A stretch of DNA of 64,000 nt from Paenibacillus sediminis (GTDB taxonomy: Bacteria; Bacillota; Bacilli; Paenibacillales; Paenibacillaceae): the NCBI RefSeq assembly GCF_017873765.1, contig NZ_JAGGKP010000003.1, positions 1-64,000 on the forward strand, read 5' to 3'. The position numbers and the translations under genes are program-made. The notes beneath the pieces were generated by a model. The model worked only from the letters and a program-made list of their open reading frames with translations, was not told the DNA's origin and searched no databases. Each line of letters opens with the position of its first letter. The stretch's first letter is position 1. Positions 35,271 to 43,490 of the stretch are shown in pieces.

Positions 35271-37220
35271 TTATCGGAGTAACCGCAATCCATTCAAAAT
35301 AACAAGAATTGTGCTTCCTTCATGTCCGACCACTCCAAGCGGCAACGCGATACCTGTCATGAAATTCGCTGTTATTAAACAGGCAATGACCGCAGCTGCA
35401 AACAACATATTTTGTTTTATGATTGTTCTTGTTCGCTTGCCGAGTGCGATCGCCGCGGCGATACTCTCAATATCGTCATTCATAAGAACAAGATCCGCCG
35501 TTTCAAGCGCCGCATCACTGCCCGCTCCGCCCATCGCAATGCCTACTGTGGATGTTGCCAATGCGGGCGCGTCATTTATACCATCGCCTACCATAGCTAT
35601 ATGGCCGTACGTTTGCTTCAGCTCTCTAATGAGAGTAACTTTATCCTCCGGTAATAATTCAGCAAACACCAAATCGATGCCCGCTTCTCGTGCAATTTTA
35701 TGAGCTGTCTTCTTCTGATCCCCAGTTAGCATCGCCACCTCGATGCCAAGCCTCTTAATCTCAGCGATCGCTTGTTTTGCCTGCTCACGAATACTATCCT
35801 GCAGCGCAATCACGCCCACAACAGCGCGTGTGTTGTGTATAATCGTTACTGTTTTTCCTTGCTCCTCTAACCGATCAATTACAGACTCTAGTTCTTCCGT
35901 TAATAATTCGTGTTCGAGCATGATCGGCTTCCCGATTCTCCATGTGTCCCCTCTCCATTCTGCCTGCACTCCCCAGCCTGACAGAGATTGGAGTTCACTC
36001 GGCCAATCCAGCCTTATTCCTCGCTCTTTCGCTTCTTGCACAATGGCTTTGGCAAGCGGGTGTTCGGATAAGCTCTCGATAGAGGCCGCGGCTTGAAGCA
36101 TATCCTTCTCGCTGTAACCGTCTAACGGAATGAGGTCCGTCACGATGGGCTGGCCGTTTGTCAGCGTTCCTGTCTTATCAAATGCAACAACTTTAATACG
36201 GGCGAGGTTCTCCAGATGTGCTCCGCCTTTGAAGAGTACCCCTTTTCTCGCACTGTTGGAGATGGCAGACAGCATCGCTGGCATAATCGAGGCAACAAGC
36301 GCACACGGAGAAGCGACAACGAGGAACACCATCGCTTTATATAGCGTCTCATTCCACGTCCTGCCAAGAAGAAAAGGCGGAGCAACAATCAGCAAAATCG
36401 TTATCACAATGATGCTTCTCGCATAAATACGTTCAAAACGCTCGATGAACATTTGCGAAACAGGCTTCTCACTCTGTGCCTCTTGAACCAAGCGGATAAT
36501 CTTCGCAAATAAAGTCGATTCGCTGCGCTTTGTTACTTCGATGAATAGTGCCCCTTGACCGTTCAGTGTGCCCGCATATACATCATCTCCAGCCGCTTTA
36601 TCCACTGGAATGGATTCTCCCGTTATGGAAGACTGATTAATAGAAGATGCTCCTTCTCTTACAACACCGTCAGCAGGAATCCGTTCACCTGGTTTCACTA
36701 ATACAATATCTCCGATCTCGAGCTGTTCAATCGAAATTTCCGTTTCTGTGCCATTATAGTAGCGGATAGCCGTCTCCGGCTTTAAATCCATCAGAGATGA
36801 AATATCCCGTTTACTGCGCTCCGTCGTATAGCTTTCTAGTGCACCGCTTAATGAAAAAATAAAAATCAACACTGCACCTTCCGTCCAATACCCGATACTG
36901 GCCGCACCAACAGCAGCCACAATCATAAGCAAATTAACATCCAAATCTCGCTCATTGATAAGTGTGTGCAGCCCTTCCCTTCCTTTCACAAATCCGCCAA
37001 TGACGAAAGCAAGCAAATAAATAATGACAGACCCCGCCTCGGTAAAGTGGCCGATTCCCCATGCGATGGCAATGAGAACTCCGCTTGCCAGTGCAGCAAT
37101 ACCCTCGGCATATCGTTTGAAGAAGCCATATACACTTTGCTTACTTGAAGGAGCATGAACAGATGAACTCTTGTCTTTCATGCGAGCTTCCACAGTGTTT
37201 AATGAAGATGTTTTCAACAC
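35271..37220 (-). CDS. P1B-type metal-transporting ATPase (P1B-4-like, ZosA/PfeT/CoaT group)
   Basis: The protein has 649 residues. There is no N-terminal heavy-metal-associated domain; eight helices flank the usual domains. The actuator TGES is at 200-203, the phosphorylation motif DKTGTLT has Asp348, and a GDGINDAPALA motif is present. The transport site has SPC (304-306) instead of CPC, and the last helix carries HEGST, as in P1B-4 ATPases (ZosA/PfeT, CoaT, CtpD), which export Fe(II), Co or Zn. The start GTG follows AAGGAG. Divergent mntH and the boxes between them point to a role in manganese, iron or peroxide homeostasis. The transported metal is not provable here. Confidence 0.9.
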   Translation of the reverse strand: MLKTSSLNTVEARMKDKSSSVHAPSSKQSVYGFFKRYAEGIAALASGVLIAIAWGIGHFTEAGSVIIYLLAFVIGGFVKGREGLHTLINERDLDVNLLMIVAAVGAASIGYWTEGAVLIFIFSLSGALESYTTERSKRDISSLMDLKPETAIRYYNGTETEISIEQLEIGDIVLVKPGERIPADGVVREGASSINQSSITGESIPVDKAAGDDVYAGTLNGQGALFIEVTKRSESTLFAKIIRLVQEAQSEKPVSQMFIERFERIYARSIIVITILLIVAPPFLLGRTWNETLYKAMVFLVVASPCALVASIMPAMLSAISNSARKGVLFKGGAHLENLARIKVVAFDKTGTLTNGQPIVTDLIPLDGYSEKDMLQAAASIESLSEHPLAKAIVQEAKERGIRLDWPSELQSLSGWGVQAEWRGDTWRIGKPIMLEHELLTEELESVIDRLEEQGKTVTIIHNTRAVVGVIALQDSIREQAKQAIAEIKRLGIEVAMLTGDQKKTAHKIAREAGIDLVFAELLPEDKVTLIRELKQTYGHIAMVGDGINDAPALATSTVGIAMGGAGSDAALETADLVLMNDDIESIAAAIALGKRTRTIIKQNMLFAAAVIACLITANFMTGIALPLGVVGHEGSTILVILNGLRLLR

Positions 37221-37279
37221 AATCCCGCCTCTCCTTGATTGATATTAATTTCCATTCTCAATGCCCTTAAAATGACACA

Positions 37280-37307
37280 TGCTGCTCCAAATAAGGAGCA
37301 GCATGCA
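37280..37307 (-). other. perfect hairpin in the leader of the P-type ATPase gene
   Basis: ATGCTGCTCC and GGAGCAGCAT form a perfect 10-bp stem with a six-base loop, about 60-90 bases before the ATPase start. No T-run follows on either strand. It may be an RNA stability element or a protein-binding site. Confidence 0.5.
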
Positions 37308-37345
37308 GAAACTAGAATGATTCTCGTTTTTGCTCTATTCAATTA

Positions 37346-37364
37346 TTTTGCATTAAGGAAACTT
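37346..37364. promoter_or_regulatory. MntR-like box 1
   Basis: TTTTGCATTAAGGAAACTT is very close to the Bacillus MntR consensus (TTTGCCTTAAGGAAAC). It lies about 125 bases before the P-type ATPase start and 200 bases before mntH. Confidence 0.7.
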
Positions 37365-37366
37365 TC

Positions 37367-37381
37367 TAATAATGATTTTAA
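37367..37381. promoter_or_regulatory. PerR/Fur-like box
   Basis: TAATAATGATTTTAA matches the PerR consensus TTATAATNATTATAA at 12 of 14 defined positions. It directly adjoins MntR-like box 1. In Bacillus the related ATPase gene is controlled by PerR. Confidence 0.55.
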
Positions 37382-37408
37382 ATAACAAAACTGGAAAAGT
37401 AAACAATT

Positions 37409-37428
37409 ATTTTTGCCCTAAGTAAAAT
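37409..37428. promoter_or_regulatory. MntR-like box 2
   Basis: TTTTTGCCCTAAGTAAAATT agrees with the MntR consensus at most core positions (TTTGCC.TAAG.AAA). It lies about 145 bases before the mntH start. Confidence 0.6.
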
Positions 37429-37519
37429 TTTTGTTGTACACGCAACTATTTTGGAATAAGATAATAAAGTAGGTATCAGGGTAATACATATGCAATCAGC
37501 TCATTTTTTTTAGACTAAT

Positions 37520-37537
37520 TGTTGCCTTGAGTCAAAA
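37520..37537. promoter_or_regulatory. MntR-like box 3
   Basis: TGTTGCCTTGAGTCAAAA is a weaker match to the same motif, about 30 bases before the mntH start. Confidence 0.4.
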
Positions 37538-37567
37538 CTATTGAATAATGGAAAGAAGGATGAGAAA

Positions 37568-38926
37568 ATGGAGTCTGCAGTTCAAGAAGTACGAACCTCC
37601 TCCCCCCCTTCTTCGGGATGGAGAAGAAAAAGAACCGAACCCAGTTTGCCAGAGGTATACAAATCACTGCCAGTCCCGACAAAGGGGAGCTTTATACGGA
37701 AACTGCTTGCATTTGCGGGTCCGGGATATTTAGTGGCCGTAGGCTACATGGATCCAGGAAACTGGGCGACCGATTTAGCCGGAGGAGCGCTTTTTAACTA
37801 CACCTTGTTGTCTGTTATCCTCATCTCTAATTTAATGGCCATATTGCTTCAATCGCTTACAGCTCGCCTTGGCATTGCTACTGGCAGAGATCTTGCGCAG
37901 GCATGCCGTGATCATTACAGCAAACCCGTCAATTTCGGGCTATGGTTTTTATGCGAACTCGCCATTGCGGCTTGCGACCTCGCTGAAGTGATCGGTTCAG
38001 CCATTGCTTTAAACTTATTATTTGGCATACCGCTGCTTTACGGTGTCTTGATTACATCCTTAGACGTCATTCTCGTATTACTGCTGCAAAATAAAGGATT
38101 TCGTTACATCGAAGCCATTGTTATTTCCTTGATCATGACCATCTTTGTCTGTTTCGGTATCGAAATGTTTCTCTCGAAACCGGATGTCGGTGGCATACTT
38201 GGCGGCTTTGTACCTAGTGCGGAAATCGTCAAAAATCCTGAAATGCTGTACATTGCACTAGGGATACTCGGAGCCACCGTCATGCCTCACAATCTGTATC
38301 TTCACTCCTCCATCGTACAAACTAGAAAATACGAGGAAACATCACTAGGTAAACGTTCTGCTATCAAATTCGCTACCATTGACTCCACGGTAGCTCTCAT
38401 GCTGGCACTCTTCGTCAATGCGGCCATTCTCATCTTATCCGCAGCGGCATTTCACTCCACAGGACATACCGAAGTGGCCGAAATTCAAGATGCTTATCAA
38501 TTGCTTAATCCTTTGCTTGGTTCAAGTATAGCCGGCGTGCTTTTTGCAGTCGCATTACTGGCATCCGGGCAAAACTCGACGTTAACCGGGACACTCGCTG
38601 GACAGATTGTTATGGAAGGCTTTCTGAATATTAGGCTTAAACCGTGGCTGAGAAGATTGATCACTCGTCTTATTGCCATCATTCCTGCCGTCTTAGTCAT
38701 TGGCATTTACGGAGAGAAAGGTACCGGGGATTTGTTAATCTTAAGCCAGGTCATCCTTTCCTTACAGCTATCGTTCGCCGTTATTCCACTGGTCATGTTT
38801 ACTGCGGATAAGAAGAAAATGGGCGAATTTGTTGCTCCAAAATGGTTATCTTCACTTTCATGGATCGTGGCAATCATCATTGCCGGACTTAATGCATATC
38901 TGCTATATGGCACGATTGCCGGTTAA
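37568..38926 (+). CDS. mntH: Nramp-family Mn2+/H+ symporter MntH
   Basis: This 452-residue protein has 11 predicted helices. The metal-binding [13 protein letters not shown] in helix 1 (Asp-Pro-Gly-Asn) and the helix 6 MPHNLYLHS motif are intact. It imports manganese (and possibly ferrous iron) with protons. The ATG at 37568 is chosen because AAGAAGGATGAG precedes it; a TTG nine codons upstream lacks a site. A cytoplasmic tail of about 45 residues with a Ser/Pro-rich stretch precedes helix 1. It has three MntR-like boxes upstream and is divergent from a P1B-type ATPase gene. Confidence 0.95.
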   Translation: MESAVQEVRTSSPPSSGWRRKRTEPSLPEVYKSLPVPTKGSFIRKLLAFAGPGYLVAVGYMDPGNWATDLAGGALFNYTLLSVILISNLMAILLQSLTARLGIATGRDLAQACRDHYSKPVNFGLWFLCELAIAACDLAEVIGSAIALNLLFGIPLLYGVLITSLDVILVLLLQNKGFRYIEAIVISLIMTIFVCFGIEMFLSKPDVGGILGGFVPSAEIVKNPEMLYIALGILGATVMPHNLYLHSSIVQTRKYEETSLGKRSAIKFATIDSTVALMLALFVNAAILILSAAAFHSTGHTEVAEIQDAYQLLNPLLGSSIAGVLFAVALLASGQNSTLTGTLAGQIVMEGFLNIRLKPWLRRLITRLIAIIPAVLVIGIYGEKGTGDLLILSQVILSLQLSFAVIPLVMFTADKKKMGEFVAPKWLSSLSWIVAIIIAGLNAYLLYGTIAG

Positions 38927-39070
38927 AGTCGCTTATGATTCTATTTCTTGCTGTCATGATTATAATCTATGCTCTCCTTTCTTAGGTGATTGTGCTATTA
39001 CCCGTTATTCATCTTACAGTGAGACGTAAGACTAAACTTGCATCAGAGCGTTCCATTCAAACTTAACAAA

Positions 39071-39106
39071 AGAACGCACCTGTTCCTTCAAGGAAAGGTG
39101 CGTTCT
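39071..39106. terminator. terminator after mntH
   Basis: AGAACGCACCT pairs with AGGTGCGTTCT with inner TTCCTT/AAGGAA pairing. It is usable on both strands. Confidence 0.8.
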
Positions 39107-39132
39107 TCATTATAGAGACATATGTACAAAAC

Positions 39133-39487
39133 TTAGGAAGTCAATGCTTTTAGATTACTGATCAGCTCGGTAAGTTCGCCGATGCTCTCTACTATTTCGC
39201 CAACTCGTCTGTTTTGCTCTTCAGTACTCGCCAACACTTCCTCAACGGAAGCCGCAGATTGTTCGGTAATCGATGCCACATAAGTCATTTCGTCCATAAC
39301 GGTCTGTTGCACGCCTCATCCGTGCAAGGACAGAACAGATGACCGCTACAGGCAAGCCATAAATCAACAGTGTAATAATGGTGTCCATACTGCTGTAAGA
39401 TGCCCCGATGCCCAGCACCAAACAGCCCCAAAGCAATTTGACCATGAGTTTGTTCCTTTTAAACAACTCTAAACTTTGTTCGGTCAT
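39133..39487 (-). pseudogene. methyl-accepting chemotaxis protein gene with internal deletion
   Basis: The 5' part (from the ATG at 39487, behind GGAAGG) encodes MTEQSLELFKRNKLMVKLLW followed by two hydrophobic helices, a chemoreceptor-like membrane start of about 60 residues. Near 39310 the frame changes. The remaining 3' part to the TAA at 39133 encodes VMDEMTYVASITEQSAASVE, EVLASTEEQNRRVGEIV and then ESIGELTELISNL, the typical C-terminal end of an MCP signalling domain. The middle (sensor, HAMP and hairpin tip, normally several hundred residues) is gone and the joint is out of frame. It is clearly non-functional. Confidence 0.85.
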
Positions 39488-39596
39488 AGTGTCGAACTTC
39501 CTTCCTGATTTGAATATGGTATTCAGAACATTCGACACTAATTTACAGAATCCTTTTAATTCCAATTTATTGTTTTTGACTTGCTGAATAGATATG

Positions 39597-40286
39597 TCAC
39601 TTAAATAAACTCTTAATCTCGAGCAGATCTTTAACTACATATTTAGGACTTTCTTGTCCTTCGAGTCGCTGGTCATTTCGATTGTAGAAGCAGAAGTCGA
39701 TACCCGCATTTACCGCTCCTCTGTAATCATCCGTTAAAGAGTCTCCAATAAATAGAACCTCATTGGAATCTACTTTCAATTCATTCAGTGCCAGCTCGAA
39801 TATCGCCGGGTCCGGTTTCGCATAACCGACTTCATCAGAAATGACTAATGAATCGAAGTAATGATGCAAGTTGCCCACTTCAAGACGTTTTCTCTGCGCC
39901 TCTCCGATCCCATTCGTAATAACACCTAAAGAATAATCTCTATGAAGATGCTCCAAAATCGTCTCCGCATTCGGCTCTAAGTCGCACGTATTACAAAATA
40001 AGTTCCAATAGGTCTGCGCGATCTCTTTAGACACGCTAGTATCTCTATTCAACTTCTTAAAAGTATCTGTGAAAGAGTACTCGAGGATCTGATAAATGTT
40101 ATGTTTATTCGCATCTTTGTTCATCCAATAATTAAAATTGATAGGTCCAAAGGTACCCCAAAACTCTTCCCATACTAGATCAGGATGCAGCTCATGAATT
40201 GTAAGTGCTTGCTTCATCGAATGATGCTCACTGAAGCTATAATTTAACAGCGTGTTATCGATATCGAAAATGATTGCTTTGTACAT
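39597..40286 (-). CDS. HAD hydrolase, YjjG-type (pyrimidine) nucleotidase family
   Basis: This 229-residue haloacid dehalogenase-superfamily protein has motif I DIDNTLLNY (nucleophile Asp), motif II VITNGIG, motif III Lys in KRLEVG/AKPDPAIFE, and motif IV FIGDSLTDDYRGA. The subfamily (TIGR02254-like, YfnB/YjjG) dephosphorylates non-canonical pyrimidine nucleotides. The ATG at 40286 has GGAG eight bases upstream; the TTG before it belongs to the spacer. It lies 17 bases downstream of the broken kinase gene, on the same strand. Confidence 0.88.
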   Translation of the reverse strand: MYKAIIFDIDNTLLNYSFSEHHSMKQALTIHELHPDLVWEEFWGTFGPINFNYWMNKDANKHNIYQILEYSFTDTFKKLNRDTSVSKEIAQTYWNLFCNTCDLEPNAETILEHLHRDYSLGVITNGIGEAQRKRLEVGNLHHYFDSLVISDEVGYAKPDPAIFELALNELKVDSNEVLFIGDSLTDDYRGAVNAGIDFCFYNRNDQRLEGQESPKYVVKDLLEIKSLFK

Positions 40287-40303
40287 CAACTCAGCTCCAA
40301 TCC

Positions 40304-40806
40304 CTAGAGAGATGAAATGTATTTCAAAATATGTTGGCTGTTCTTTAGAACAATCCGCTTATTTGCATATTTCTCAGTAATTTCAAACACTTTATCGATT
40401 TCGTACTTATGATTCAGTTCAATAAGCCTGATTAAATTGGATAGCGTCTGCTTATAATTTGATTCTTCCAACCCACTCTTGTTTTAATGAATCTCTTAAC
40501 CATTCTCCAATCACGGATGAATACATATGGATTCAAAATAAAGATCACGTCAGCTTGTTCGAAGCTTTCAAATCCCCACTGATAATGAGCGCCTTCAATA
40601 ATCCATGCGTCTTCTAATCTCGCCTTTATTAAGATCTCATCTCTCACATGGGCAGGATATTTCTTATTAAATTCACTTCGATCCCATACAAAATTATCTG
40701 TCTGATACAGCGGGATTTGTGTTCTTGATGAAATCTTCTTCGCAATCGTTGTTTTACCACTGCCCATTGAGCCGATAATACAAATTTTTTTCTCATTCAA
40801 GCCCAT
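40304..40806 (-). pseudogene. P-loop kinase (FlaR/adenylate kinase-like) gene with a frameshift
   Basis: The first ~118 codons encode a P-loop NTPase: CIIGSMGSGKTTIAKKIS (Walker A), PLYQTDNFVWDR and EDAWIIEGAHYQWGFE. This is typical of the DNA topology modulation/FlaR kinase-like family. At about 40470, in GTGGGTTGG, the frame is lost and stops after IISRRYPI. Reading on in the +1 frame gives a convincing tail, GLEESNYKQTLSNLIRLIEL, down to a TAG at 40304. One missing base explains the break. The gene is either a recent pseudogene or contains a sequence error. Confidence 0.8.
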
Positions 40807-41342
40807 ACCCATTCCCCTTCATAATCTACAACGATACCGTTCAAATCGACTTTGACCCGAGCTGTATAGCCGCTCTCAATCGAGTTATAAATGTATGTAT
40901 CTTCGCTAATTCGTTCATATTTTTGCTTAAGTGGCTGAACTGTTAACTGCGGGAACCTTACCCAAGCTGTCGTAAAGATTTGCGAATCTCCTACATCTAG
41001 ATTTAAACGTCTGATGGGCAACATGTTCGTCGAAGGCGTTACGCCGATATCAATATCTTTTATTCCTGCTAAATCACTCATTGGAATCCCGTTCAAGACC
41101 CACTGATCATCGCTATCCCGCAAGATTCGAAGAGTTCCACTATTATTTTCACTTTGAAAAATAACATATACTTCACGGGTGTTCCCCACTTCATCACATT
41201 GGACTTTGTAGTTAACAAAAAATTTGTCATTTTCTTCTGCACCAATCACTTTACCTTCTATGGTTGTTGACTGAGCGAAAGATATGTTACAGTACTCCAA
41301 ACCCAAATCATTTACCCGTTTCCATACGATTGTATGATGCAT
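40797..41342 (-). CDS. putative glycolipid-binding domain protein (PF06475-like)
   Basis: This 181-residue cytosolic protein shows the family order: TIVWKRVNDLGLEYCNI, NYKVQCDEVGNTREV, then DIDIGVTPSTNMLPIRRLNL and AWVRFPQLTVQPLKQKYER. A final segment reads ARVKVDLNGIVVDYEGEW. It matches the family first crystallised from Pseudomonas as a putative glycolipid-binding protein; its role is not known. The ATG at 41342 has GGAGGACC before it. Its 3' end overlaps the start of the kinase gene by about 10 bases. Confidence 0.8.
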   Translation of the reverse strand: MHHTIVWKRVNDLGLEYCNISFAQSTTIEGKVIGAEENDKFFVNYKVQCDEVGNTREVYVIFQSENNSGTLRILRDSDDQWVLNGIPMSDLAGIKDIDIGVTPSTNMLPIRRLNLDVGDSQIFTTAWVRFPQLTVQPLKQKYERISEDTYIYNSIESGYTARVKVDLNGIVVDYEGEWVWA

Positions 41343-41359
41343 GTGAAGGTCCTCCAACT

Positions 41360-41935
41360 CTAATTCGATAAGAAACCTTTTAGACGTTCTTTTACCCCAG
41401 CCCATTCTTTATCAAGAATGCTATAAAAAACGGAATCACGTACATACCCATCCGGTAAAATCATGTGATTCCGTAAAACTCCTTCTTTGACAGCTCCTAA
41501 TCTCTCAATGGCTCGCTGTGATCTCATATTTCTTAAGTCCGTTTTAATCTGAACACGAATCGTTCCTAATGTTTCAAAGCAATGCTCCAACAAAAGATAT
41601 TTACACTCCGTATTGATCCTCGTTCTCCATACATTTGGAGTTAACCATGTCGAACCAATCTCTAAACTTCGATTTTGGTCAGATATTTCATAAAATCTTG
41701 TACTGCCAACAACTCGATTAGAATCTTGATCGATAATGACAAAAGGTAACGTCACTTCGCTGTTTAAAGCTTTTTCGATATAAAGGACCGCATCATCGTA
41801 GGTTTGTATATTGCCCTGAGTAAACTCCCAAATTTCCGGGTAGTTTCCCGCTTCAAACAGTCCCTGAGCGTGCTTTAGTTCCATCGGTACTAATTTAGCC
41901 CTCGCTCCAACTAACTCTACTGGCCTCACATTCAT
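41360..41935 (-). CDS. GNAT N-acetyltransferase (RimJ/RimL type)
   Basis: This 191-residue protein begins ELVGARAKLVPMELKHAQGL, continues with VVGSTRFYEISDQNRSLEIG and ends with the NMRSQRAIERLGAVKEGVLR motif of RimJ/RimL acetyltransferases. The usual R/QxxGxG/A acetyl-CoA loop is replaced by NVWRTRINTECKYLLL, which is normal in this subgroup. The substrate is unknown. It is the first of four genes (acetyltransferase, glycolipid-binding, kinase, HAD) closely packed on the minus strand. Confidence 0.85.
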   Translation of the reverse strand: MNVRPVELVGARAKLVPMELKHAQGLFEAGNYPEIWEFTQGNIQTYDDAVLYIEKALNSEVTLPFVIIDQDSNRVVGSTRFYEISDQNRSLEIGSTWLTPNVWRTRINTECKYLLLEHCFETLGTIRVQIKTDLRNMRSQRAIERLGAVKEGVLRNHMILPDGYVRDSVFYSILDKEWAGVKERLKGFLSN

Positions 41936-41975
41936 AGCAATCCCTCCACTCTGCGAAAATATGATCTGTCACTTT

Positions 41976-42116
41976 TCAGTTAACCATCTTAAACATCATA
42001 ATATCATCAACGAACTGGTCATTAATATAGAATTCTTCTACTAAACGTCCTTGTATTTCAAAGCCGCATTTTAAATAAAAGTTGATCGCTGCGGTGTTAG
42101 AAGACAGCACTAACAC
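41976..42116 (-). pseudogene. 3' remnant of another GNAT acetyltransferase gene
   Basis: Forty-six codons ending in TGA read VLVLSSNTAAINFYLKCGFE, then IQGRLVEEFYINDQFVDDIM and a short tail. The pattern SSNTAAINFYLKCGFE.QGR is motif B of GNAT enzymes with the end of the domain. No start or motif A is present. The 5' border coincides with two hairpins (42118-42196), so an insertion or recombination event probably cut the gene there. Confidence 0.78.
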
Positions 42117-42117
42117 G

Positions 42118-42196
42118 CTCCCCACTGAAAGTGGAGATCTCCAGTATCAGAAGAAAGTCCGCCTACCCTGCTACTGCAGGCCTAAGGTGGACTTTC
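42118..42196. mobile_element. hairpin-rich junction, possible end of an IS200/IS605-type element
   Basis: Two hairpins lie in tandem between the truncated acetyltransferase and alaX: CTCCCCACT/AGTGGAG (42118-42136), and GAAAGTCC..CCTGC/GCAGG..GGACTTTC (42153-42196). Subterminal hairpins of this style occur at the ends of IS200/IS605/tnpB elements, and the first directly adjoins the break of the GNAT gene. No transposase or tnpB sequence is present, so the assignment is tentative. Confidence 0.3.
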
Positions 42197-42258
42197 TACA
42201 ATGCATTATATACCAGTGAGGTAGGTTCCCATCTATGAACAAACATTATTTTGTTGGA

Positions 42259-43440
42259 TCAGAGTGGTGCAGCCGTTTTTCTTGCAAACTCGTAAAAAAT
42301 CTCAGCCTTATCCCTGCTGCTGAAGCCGGCCTGTGCCATTTTGTCGCTGCCGCCGCCTTTCCCGTTAAACTCGGCCAGGTGGGCTTTAAAGAATGCACCG
42401 CAGGCCAAATCCCCATCCCCATTATAAGCAAGCATAACTTTGTTGTCTCCGCCTGTCAGGAACAGGACCGGAAGCCCGCTGTCCGCGGCGAGCTTCACCG
42501 CCAGGTTCTGTGTGTCTTTCAATGATTTTTCCTCAAAGATTTGGGCGATCATGCCTTCTTTGGCCTGAGCAAGAAGCTCCCTTGCCACATATTGATCGTT
42601 TTTTTCCTTTAGCGCAGCCAGCTCTGACTTAAGACCCTGCTGTTCGGTTTCCCATTTTCCGATACGGTCCAGAATTTCATCCTTACCGGTATTGAACTTG
42701 GCTGCCAACGCGTTCAAAATCACCAGACTGTCGTTAAACTCCTTCAGCGCCCGAGTTCCGCATTTGAAATAGATCCGTGTATGCCCTTTCTGCTTCTCCA
42801 CTTTAAGCAGCTTGATCATGCCGATTTCACCTGTAAAAGAGACATGGGTTCCCCCGCAGGCATTGTATTCTATTCCTTCAATTTCCACGATCCTGATGTT
42901 GCTCGTTACCTTCGGCTGTTTAACAAGCGGCAGCGAAGCCGCTTCCTCTTGGCTCACGAAATAGCTGGTGATTCTCCGGTTAGCGTAAATTTGCCGGTTT
43001 ACCTCCCGCTCCAGAGCATCAAGTTGGATCGTCGTCAATTCCGGTGTGTCCACGTCGATGGTGTTGTGATCATCCCCCATATGGAAGCTTAAGGTCGTAG
43101 CTCCGTGCAGACTCAGGCAAACGGCGGAAAGCAAATGCTGACCGCTGTGCTGCTGCATATGATCAAATCGGCGTTCCCAGTCGATGACACAGTTCACTTC
43201 CATTTCCGCAGGCAGCTTTTCTACCTTGTGCCAAACTTCCCCTTCTTCTTCGTTAACCTCCACCTCAAGCACCGGGATACCGCTGATCCACCCGGTGTCA
43301 TAAGGCTGTCCGCCCCCTTCCGGATAAAAAGCCGTTTCCTCCAGCTTGACGTAATAATTTCCTTCCCTCTCCATCTCCCCGGCAATGGTGGTCTTCCATT
43401 CCTTTAGCCCGGCGTTATCGTAATAAAGTCTTGTCGTCAT
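42259..43440 (-). CDS. alanyl-tRNA editing protein AlaX, long form with DHHA1 domain
   Basis: This 393-residue protein deacylates Ser-tRNA-Ala (and possibly Gly-tRNA-Ala) as a free-standing editing domain. Residues 1-90 are the glycyl-rich AlaRS-like domain (FYPEGGGQPYDTG). Metal ligands HSGQH and CGGTH of the editing site are intact (CNACGGTHVSFTGEIG). The C-terminal ~150 residues form a coiled coil followed by a DHHA1-type domain (GGGSDKMAQAGF). It starts at an ATG after AAGGA. The GC content looks clearly higher than in its neighbours, which may indicate a different origin. Confidence 0.92.
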   Translation of the reverse strand: MTTRLYYDNAGLKEWKTTIAGEMEREGNYYVKLEETAFYPEGGGQPYDTGWISGIPVLEVEVNEEEGEVWHKVEKLPAEMEVNCVIDWERRFDHMQQHSGQHLLSAVCLSLHGATTLSFHMGDDHNTIDVDTPELTTIQLDALEREVNRQIYANRRITSYFVSQEEAASLPLVKQPKVTSNIRIVEIEGIEYNACGGTHVSFTGEIGMIKLLKVEKQKGHTRIYFKCGTRALKEFNDSLVILNALAAKFNTGKDEILDRIGKWETEQQGLKSELAALKEKNDQYVARELLAQAKEGMIAQIFEEKSLKDTQNLAVKLAADSGLPVLFLTGGDNKVMLAYNGDGDLACGAFFKAHLAEFNGKGGGSDKMAQAGFSSRDKAEIFYEFARKTAAPL

Positions 43441-43490
43441 GTAGGGTTGTCCTTTCCGCTTCGTTCCCGTTTTCTCCTATTTATTTTAGC

